From an uncultured Collinsella sp. (lineage in GTDB: Bacteria; Actinomycetota; Coriobacteriia; Coriobacteriales; Coriobacteriaceae): a stretch of 10,055 nucleotides of DNA. How positions within the stretch are numbered: the stretch's first letter is position 1; each line of letters starts with the position of its first letter. Location: assembly GCA_900554455.1 (NCBI GenBank), contig USHT01000025.1:1-10055 (forward strand), read 5' to 3'. Positions 6,011-10,055 of the stretch are shown here, piece after piece. The notes under the pieces were generated by a model. It was not told the DNA's origin. It did not search any database and saw nothing but the letters and a program-made list of their open reading frames with translations. A program made the translations under genes and the position numbers.

Positions 6011-6024
6011 GAAAGGAGCCGCCC

Positions 6025-7383
6025 ATGGCAGCAACCGAGCAGCTGTTCAACGTCCGTGAGCGCAAGCGCTTTGAACGCCACGACATTTGGGAGCGCATCG
6101 CCGAGAACGGCACGATTTCCGCCGCCGTCATGGTCTTCGCCGCCATCGCCGCCGTCATTTGCGCCAATACCGATGCCTACGAGGCCATCCATCACTTTTT
6201 GGAGACCCCGCTGTATGTGGGTCTGGGCAACCTTACGGCCGGTCTTACCGTTGAACTTTTCGTCAACGACTTCCTCATGGCGATTTTCTTTTTGTTGGTG
6301 GGCATTGAGCTTAAGTACGAGATGACGGTCGGCGAGCTCAAGAACCCGCGCCAGGCTATGCTTCCCATGCTGGCGGCCGTGGGCGGCGTCGTCGTTCCCG
6401 CCTGCATCTATCTGATCTTTAACCATGCCGGCGCGCACAACGGCTGGGCCATTCCCATGGCAACCGATATTGCCTTTGCGCTGGGCGTGCTGTCGCTTTT
6501 GGGCAATCGCGTGCCCAACGGCGTGCGCGTGTTCTTCTCGACGCTCGCCATCGCCGACGACCTCATCTCCATCGCCGCCATCGCCATCTTCTACGGTCAG
6601 AGCCCCAATCCGTTTTGGTTGGGCGCCGCCGCGCTTGTGACGTGCGCACTCGTGTGGCTCAACAAGACGCAGCACTACCGCCTCGCCCCGTATTCGGTGC
6701 TGGGCCTGCTGCTGTGGTTCTGCATGTTCAAGAGCGGCGTGCACGCTACGCTTGCCGGCGTCATCCTGGCCTTCACCATCCCGGCCAAGTGCGGCGTCAA
6801 GCTCGATAGCCTCACCGATTGGTTGGGCGAGTGCCTGCCGCTGCTCGATGACCGCTACGACGACGAGGCGCACATCCTGGGCCAGCATGACTTTACCGTC
6901 TCGACCACCAAGGTCGAGCGCGTCATGCACCGCGTGACCCCGCCGCTCATCCGCATGAAGCGCCTGATCTCCACGCCGGTTAACTTTGTGATTCTGCCGA
7001 TCTTTGCGTTCGTGAACGCACAGGTTCGCCTAGTGGGCGTGGACATGAGCACGCTACTCACCGACCCGGTGACGCTCGGCGTGTACTTTGGCATGCTGCT
7101 GGGTAAGCCGATCGGTATCTTTGGCATGACGTTCGCCTTGGTCAAGCTCAAGGCCTGCGAGCTGCCGCGCAATGTCAACTGGCACATGATCGCCGGTGTG
7201 GGCATTCTGGGCGGCATCGGCTTTACCATGTCGATTCTCATCAGCGGTCTTGCCTTCCCGACGGCCCAGTTTGAGGTTCTGGCTGCCAAGGCCGCCATCC
7301 TTGCCGGTTCGGTCACCGCTGCCGTGCTCGGCATGATCTACATGAGCGTGGTCTGCAAACACCCCGCGCCCAAGGACGAGTAA
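6025..7383 (+). CDS. nhaA: Na+/H+ antiporter NhaA
   Basis: This inner-membrane antiporter exchanges about two protons in for one Na+ (or Li+) out, for sodium and pH homeostasis. It has 452 residues, longer than E. coli NhaA (388) but within the range of other NhaA proteins. The extra length is mainly an N-terminal cytoplasmic extension of about 30 residues and a charged loop at about 258-312. The ion-binding aspartates are visible: D148 in MATDIAFALG and D178-D179 in LAIADD, matching E. coli D133 and D163-D164. K361 in LLGKPIGIFG matches K300. About a dozen hydrophobic segments run to residue 442. AAAGGAG (6012-6018) lies 6 nt before the ATG. A leader terminator and hairpins upstream suggest control of transcription elongation. 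A perfect hairpin terminator lies 17 nt after the stop. Confidence 0.96.
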   Translation: MAATEQLFNVRERKRFERHDIWERIAENGTISAAVMVFAAIAAVICANTDAYEAIHHFLETPLYVGLGNLTAGLTVELFVNDFLMAIFFLLVGIELKYEMTVGELKNPRQAMLPMLAAVGGVVVPACIYLIFNHAGAHNGWAIPMATDIAFALGVLSLLGNRVPNGVRVFFSTLAIADDLISIAAIAIFYGQSPNPFWLGAAALVTCALVWLNKTQHYRLAPYSVLGLLLWFCMFKSGVHATLAGVILAFTIPAKCGVKLDSLTDWLGECLPLLDDRYDDEAHILGQHDFTVSTTKVERVMHRVTPPLIRMKRLISTPVNFVILPIFAFVNAQVRLVGVDMSTLLTDPVTLGVYFGMLLGKPIGIFGMTFALVKLKACELPRNVNWHMIAGVGILGGIGFTMSILISGLAFPTAQFEVLAAKAAILAGSVTAAVLGMIYMSVVCKHPAPKDE

Positions 7384-7400
7384 GAGCACATACAAGTTTG

Positions 7401-7438
7401 AAAACGCCGCCTGTGAACACCATCACAGGCGGCGTTTT
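7401..7438. terminator. Bidirectional terminator between nhaA and the convergent small gene
   Basis: AAAACGCCGCCTGTGA (7401-7416) and its exact complement (7423-7438) flank the loop ACACCA, a perfect 16-bp stem. The A4/T4 ends give a short U-tract for both strands, which suits convergent genes on each side. Confidence 0.88.
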
Positions 7439-7469
7439 AGTCATTCGGGACGTTCTTAAATGACTAGGT

Positions 7470-7724
7470 TTATTCCACGGTGCCGTAGATGGCGCCCCAG
7501 CCGTGGGCGGCCAAGGCGGAGTTGAGCTGGTCGCAAAGTGACTGGCGGTCGTAATAGCCGGGCGGTAGCAGGTTCACGATTTCCATGAGATCGGGCGCCA
7601 GGTCCAAGATTTCGGCCTGTACGATCAGATCCAGGCGGTCGATGGCGTGGCGGTCGTAAAACAGTCCGTCGACCAGGCGCTGAAGGTCGCCGAATTCCTC
7701 GGCCTGGAACGATCCGTACTCCAT
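7470..7724 (-). CDS. Hypothetical small acidic protein, lysine-free
   Basis: I do not recognise the family. The gene looks real: on the - strand AAGGAGG (complement of 7729-7735) lies 4 nt before the ATG, the frame ends in TAA at 7470-7472, and a bidirectional terminator follows. The 84-residue product has 15 Asp/Glu, 4 Arg and no Lys, so it should be strongly acidic. It has no signal peptide or membrane segment. Predictable features are a helical, leucine-rich middle (about 27-53), then LPPGYYDR (53-60), a single cysteine (C64), and a C-terminus with HGWGAIYGTVE. It diverges from the aminotransferase gene with 149 bp between starts, so the two may share regulation. It could be a conserved lineage-specific protein; a nucleic-acid-mimic or inhibitor role would be speculation. 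Confidence 0.75.
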   Translation of the reverse strand: MEYGSFQAEEFGDLQRLVDGLFYDRHAIDRLDLIVQAEILDLAPDLMEIVNLLPPGYYDRQSLCDQLNSALAAHGWGAIYGTVE

Positions 7725-7873
7725 AGTGCCTCCTTGGGCGCTTCATGCCGGCATGCGCGGCGATTCGTAATTCATTGCGATGGACTTAATCTATCACGGC
7801 TTCATAACGTTGCGACGGTGGCGGTCTATACTTAGAAGAATTGCAACGTACCGCTTCGTGAAAGGTCGCACCC
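7725..7873. promoter_or_regulatory. Divergent intergenic region with palindromes and a -10 element
   Basis: This 149-bp region serves the small - strand gene and the + strand aminotransferase. It contains the perfect 12-bp palindrome CATGCCGGCATG (7744-7755), near the - strand SD. TATACT (7827-7832) is a good -10 for the aminotransferase with no clear -35. The inverted pair ACGTTGC (7807-7813) and GCAACGT (7843-7849) brackets that -10 with 29 nt between arms. On the - strand TAGATT is a weak -10 candidate. Confidence 0.4.
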
Positions 7874-9178
7874 ATGCAGACGATCTACCAGAAGATGGAA
7901 ACCACCGAACTCGATGCCGCCATCGAGGCGCTCAAGGCCGAGGTCGCCGAGGTCAAGGCCAAGGGCCTGGCGCTCGACATGGCCCGCGGCAAGCCGTCGC
8001 CCTCCCAGGTGGACATCTCTCGACCCATGCTCGATATCCTCAATGCCGATGCCGATCTGCACGACGGCAATGTCGACTGCTCCAACTACGGCTGCTTTGA
8101 GGGCATTCCCTCGGCACGCAAGCTAGCGGGGGAGTTCCTGGGTTGCCCCGCCGAGCAGACGCTCGTGCTGGGTTCGTCGAGCTTGCTGATCGAGCACGAT
8201 ATTGCCGGTATGTTCTGGCGTTGCGGCTCGTGCGGCAGCGAGCCCTGGGAGGCTTATGAGGCCGCGCACGACGGCAAGAAGGTCAAGTTCCTGTGCCCCG
8301 TTCCCGGCTACGACCGCCACTTTGGCATCACTGCCGATCTGGGTATCGAGAACGTCCCCGTCGCGATGACCGACAACGGCCCCGACATGGACGAGGTCGA
8401 GCGCCTGGTTGCCGCCGACGACTCCATCAAGGGTATCTGGTGCGTGCCCAAGTATTCCAACCCCACGGGCATCACCTTTAGCGAGGGCACTGTGCGCCGC
8501 CTGGTTGAGATGCCCACGGCCGCATCCGATTTCCGCATCTTCTGGGACAACGCCTACTGCGTGCACGACCTGTACGACGAGACCGACGAGCTCGCCAATA
8601 TCTTCGACCTCGCTCGCGCGGCGGGTACCGAGGACCGCGTGGTGGCCTTTGCCTCGACGTCCAAGATCACCTTCCCGGGTGCCGGTATCGGCTTTATCGG
8701 TGCGAGCCCCGCGGTCATCGCCGAGTTCTCCAAGCGCCTGAAGGCCGGCCTCATCAGCGCCGACAAGCTCAACCAGCTGCGCCACGTGCGTTTCCTTCCC
8801 ACCATCGAGGCGGTCAAGGAGCACATGAAAAAGCATGCCGAGTTCCTGCGCCCGCGCTTTGAGGCCGTTGAGCGCAAGCTCACCGAGGGCCTGGGCGATA
8901 CGGGCTGTGCCACCTGGACGCACCCCCGCGGCGGCTACTTTGTGAGCTTTGATGGTCCCGAGGGCTCGGCCCAAAAGGTCGCTGCGCTTTGTGCTGACCT
9001 GGGCGTCAAGCTCACGCCGGCCGGTGCTACCTGGCCCTATGGCAAGGATCCGCGCGACACCAACATCCGCATCGCGCCGAGCTATCCCACGGTCGAGGAC
9101 CTGGAGGCCGCGCTCGATGTGCTGGTGCTGGCCGTTAAGCTTGTCGCTGCCGAGCTCGCGCGTGCCGAGCGCGCCTAA
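7874..9178 (+). CDS. Aspartate aminotransferase, class Ic (PF12897-type, PLP fold type I)
   Basis: This cytoplasmic PLP enzyme would swap the amino group between aspartate and 2-oxoglutarate, linking oxaloacetate and aspartate. It has 434 residues, the usual size for the small Ic subgroup known from Corynebacterium, which differs from the common AspC/AspB types. Subgroup signs are ARGKPSPSQVD (37-47), DCSNYG..EGIPSARKL (68-84) and CPVPGYDRHF (141-150). PLP-site residues are N196 in NPTG, D225 and Y228 in WDNAY, and the Schiff-base lysine K264 in STSKITFPGAG. R399 in NIRIAPSYP should bind the substrate carboxylate. AAAGG (7861-7865) lies 8 nt before the ATG. The stop codon falls inside a 5-bp hairpin loop (GCGCG 9169-9173, CGCGC 9179-9183). 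No terminator separates it from the STAS gene 51 nt downstream, so some read-through is likely. Confidence 0.92.
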   Translation: MQTIYQKMETTELDAAIEALKAEVAEVKAKGLALDMARGKPSPSQVDISRPMLDILNADADLHDGNVDCSNYGCFEGIPSARKLAGEFLGCPAEQTLVLGSSSLLIEHDIAGMFWRCGSCGSEPWEAYEAAHDGKKVKFLCPVPGYDRHFGITADLGIENVPVAMTDNGPDMDEVERLVAADDSIKGIWCVPKYSNPTGITFSEGTVRRLVEMPTAASDFRIFWDNAYCVHDLYDETDELANIFDLARAAGTEDRVVAFASTSKITFPGAGIGFIGASPAVIAEFSKRLKAGLISADKLNQLRHVRFLPTIEAVKEHMKKHAEFLRPRFEAVERKLTEGLGDTGCATWTHPRGGYFVSFDGPEGSAQKVAALCADLGVKLTPAGATWPYGKDPRDTNIRIAPSYPTVEDLEAALDVLVLAVKLVAAELARAERA

Positions 9179-9229
9179 CGCGCGGCTTCCCGTACTATCC
9201 GCACTTTCGATACGTAAAGGAGCGTATAC

Positions 9230-9544
9230 ATGGATTTGGGTATTTCCACCAACCCCACGCCAGAGCTCTACACCATTAAGGTAACCGGCGAGATCGATAT
9301 CTCTAACGCCGATAGCCTGCGTAATGCCATCGACCTGGCGCTCGAGCAGCCCACTGAGGCCGTTGAGCTCGATTTTGCCCAGGTGAGCTACATCGATTCG
9401 ACGGGCATTGGCGTACTCGTGGGCGCCGCGCACCACGCGGTCGACCACGGCAAGCGCTTTAGCTGCACCAATGTGCAGCCCCCGGTAATGCGCGTGGTTC
9501 AGCTGTTGGGTGTCGACCAGGAGATTTCGATCACCGCTGCATAA
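9230..9544 (+). CDS. STAS-domain anti-sigma-factor antagonist (RsbV/SpoIIAA-like)
   Basis: This is a 104-residue single STAS domain, the usual size of RsbV/SpoIIAA antagonists. In that family the unphosphorylated protein binds an anti-sigma kinase and frees a sigma factor, and phosphorylation of a serine switches it off. The motif YIDSTGIGVLVG is present, and S57 aligns with the phosphorylated serine. GEIDISNADSLRNAI (20-34) matches the first strand-helix unit. No anti-sigma kinase, PP2C phosphatase or sigma gene is in view, so the partner is unknown and the antagonist role rests on family. AAGGAG (9217-9222) lies 7 nt before the ATG. The SD sits in the loop of a short ATACG (9210-9214)/CGTAT (9223-9227) stem. 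TACTAT (9193-9198) could be its own -10. Confidence 0.9.
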   Translation: MDLGISTNPTPELYTIKVTGEIDISNADSLRNAIDLALEQPTEAVELDFAQVSYIDSTGIGVLVGAAHHAVDHGKRFSCTNVQPPVMRVVQLLGVDQEISITAA

Positions 9545-9590
9545 TCTTTGCCCCCAAAAGGGCGTGCCGTTTGGCATATGTTTGTGATGC

Positions 9591-9614
9591 GCTCGGACGT
9601 TTTGGCGTCCGGGC
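9591..9614 (+). promoter_or_regulatory. 9-bp hairpin overlapping the Tat gene promoter
   Basis: GCTCGGACG (9591-9599) pairs with CGTCCGGGC (9606-9614, one G-U) around loop TTTTGG. It lacks a T-run, so it is a poor terminator for the STAS gene. It ends 2 nt before the -10 TATACT and so covers the -35 region. It may be an operator or a weak 3' end. Confidence 0.4.
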
Positions 9615-9616
9615 GC

Positions 9617-9622
9617 TATACT
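9617..9622 (+). promoter_or_regulatory. Putative -10 element for the TatA/TatB-like gene
   Basis: TATACT in GGGCGCTATACTTG closely resembles the context before the aminotransferase (GGTCTATACTTA). Transcription would start about 70 nt before the GTG start codon. No recognisable -35 is present. Confidence 0.4.
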
Positions 9623-9665
9623 TGACCGAATGAATAGACGAGTTCCGGCCGAATGGCGCGGTGCG

Positions 9666-9685
9666 GGCTCGACTCACATCGAGCC
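9666..9685 (+). promoter_or_regulatory. 5' UTR hairpin next to the Tat gene SD
   Basis: GGCTCGA (9666-9672) and TCGAGCC (9679-9685) form a perfect 7-bp stem with loop CTCACA, ending 2 nt before GGAGG (9688-9692). This is similar in placement to the hairpins before nhaA and the EIIB gene. Confidence 0.4.
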
Positions 9686-9697
9686 TTGGAGGTATGT

Positions 9698-10055
9698 GTG
9701 TTTGGTATTGGAGAGGGTGAGCTCGCGATCATCGTGGTCTTCGGCTTTTTGCTGTTTGGCCCGGATAAGCTCCCACAGATGGGCCGCACGATCGGCCGTG
9801 CCATCCGTCAGTTCCGCGAGACGCAGGAAAAGATGACGGCCGTTGTTCAGTCCGAGATTATCGATCCGGTGAGCGAGGCCGCTTCGGCACCGGTCAAGCC
9901 CAAGAAGACTGCCGTCGATGACGATTCCGATGCGGACGAGGATGCCGCCGAGACGGCAGCGCCCGCAAAGAAGGAGACCTTTGCCGAGCGTCGCGCTCGT
10001 CTTGCTGCCGAGAAAGCCGCGAGCGAGGCTGCCGCCGAGGGCGAGGGTGCTGCTG
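9698..10055 (+). CDS. tatA/tatB: Sec-independent protein translocase subunit, TatA/TatB-like (3' end outside window)
   Basis: This is a membrane subunit of the twin-arginine translocase, which moves folded proteins across the membrane. The start is GTG at 9698, set by GGAGG (9688-9692) 5 nt upstream; the ATG at 9694 is out of frame. 119 residues are visible and the frame is open at the window end. The product begins with a short N-terminus and one membrane helix (about 8-20), then the hinge FGPDKLP (20-26) and an amphipathic helix (about 27-45). The rest is an acidic, Ala/Glu/Lys-rich, disordered-looking tail. E8 in the membrane helix is a TatB-type residue, where TatA usually has Gln, so TatB is slightly favoured. 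TatA/TatB paralogues in actinobacteria blur this, so the subtype is uncertain. tatC is not in view. Confidence 0.88.
   Translation, partial: MFGIGEGELAIIVVFGFLLFGPDKLPQMGRTIGRAIRQFRETQEKMTAVVQSEIIDPVSEAASAPVKPKKTAVDDDSDADEDAAETAAPAKKETFAERRARLAAEKAASEAAAEGEGAA

Noticed and set aside
5761-6930. 389-codon - strand open frame opposite nhaA
   Set aside because: It crosses the nhaA leader terminator and mirrors a well-supported membrane protein gene, with His/Gly/Asp-rich antisense composition.
8123-9577. 484-codon - strand open frame opposite the aminotransferase and STAS genes
   Set aside because: It spans two real genes on the other strand and shows no recognisable motifs; the same GC-bias artefact explains it.
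9591-9614. Intrinsic terminator after the STAS gene
   Set aside because: The 9-bp stem is followed by GCTATACTTG rather than a T-run.
1-10055. CRISPR arrays, tRNA/rRNA genes, insertion sequences, prophage or toxin-antitoxin genes
   Set aside because: No regularly spaced repeats, RNA-gene signatures, transposase/integrase motifs or paired small ORFs were seen on reading both strands.

Overview
The window is GC-rich, densely packed chromosomal DNA, mostly on the + strand, with no rRNA, tRNA, CRISPR array, transposase or phage gene visible. The gene set (PTS-fed beta-glucoside use, ROK glucokinase, family II pyrophosphatase, NhaA, class Ic aspartate aminotransferase, Tat component), the codon use and the TAnnnT-type -10 elements suggest a gut actinobacterium of the Coriobacteriia, most like Collinsella. 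That assignment is inference from style and content, not from a marker gene.

Region 1 (1-3570) is a beta-glucoside/cellobiose utilisation operon. It holds the C-terminal part of a GH1 6-phospho-beta-glycosidase, then PTS EIIC, EIIB and EIIA of the lactose/cellobiose family, and ends at an intrinsic terminator. The EII proteins would import and 6-phosphorylate a beta-glucoside, and the GH1 enzyme would split it inside the cell. Region 2 (3570-4720) is a ROK-family glucokinase with its own putative -10. It would phosphorylate the free glucose left after cleavage of a phosphorylated disaccharide. It is flanked by hairpin repeats with different stems but a shared loop word, GGG(A/T)CAGGTT, in opposite orientations.

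Region 3 (4720-5817) is a manganese-dependent family II inorganic pyrophosphatase with a strong terminator. Region 4 (5818-7440) is nhaA, a Na+/H+ antiporter. Its 200-nt leader holds a 21-bp dyad, a second complete intrinsic terminator just upstream of the gene, and a hairpin against the Shine-Dalgarno site, so conditional attenuation is plausible. A perfect 16-bp-stem terminator ends nhaA and faces a convergent small gene.

Region 5 (7440-10055) holds a small, very acidic, lysine-free orphan protein on the - strand. Diverging from it are a class Ic aspartate aminotransferase, a STAS-domain anti-sigma-factor antagonist, and a TatA/TatB-like translocase subunit cut off by the window end.

I saw no large undescribed multi-gene system. 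The most interesting signals are non-coding: the hairpin repeat family around the glucokinase gene and the leader of nhaA.
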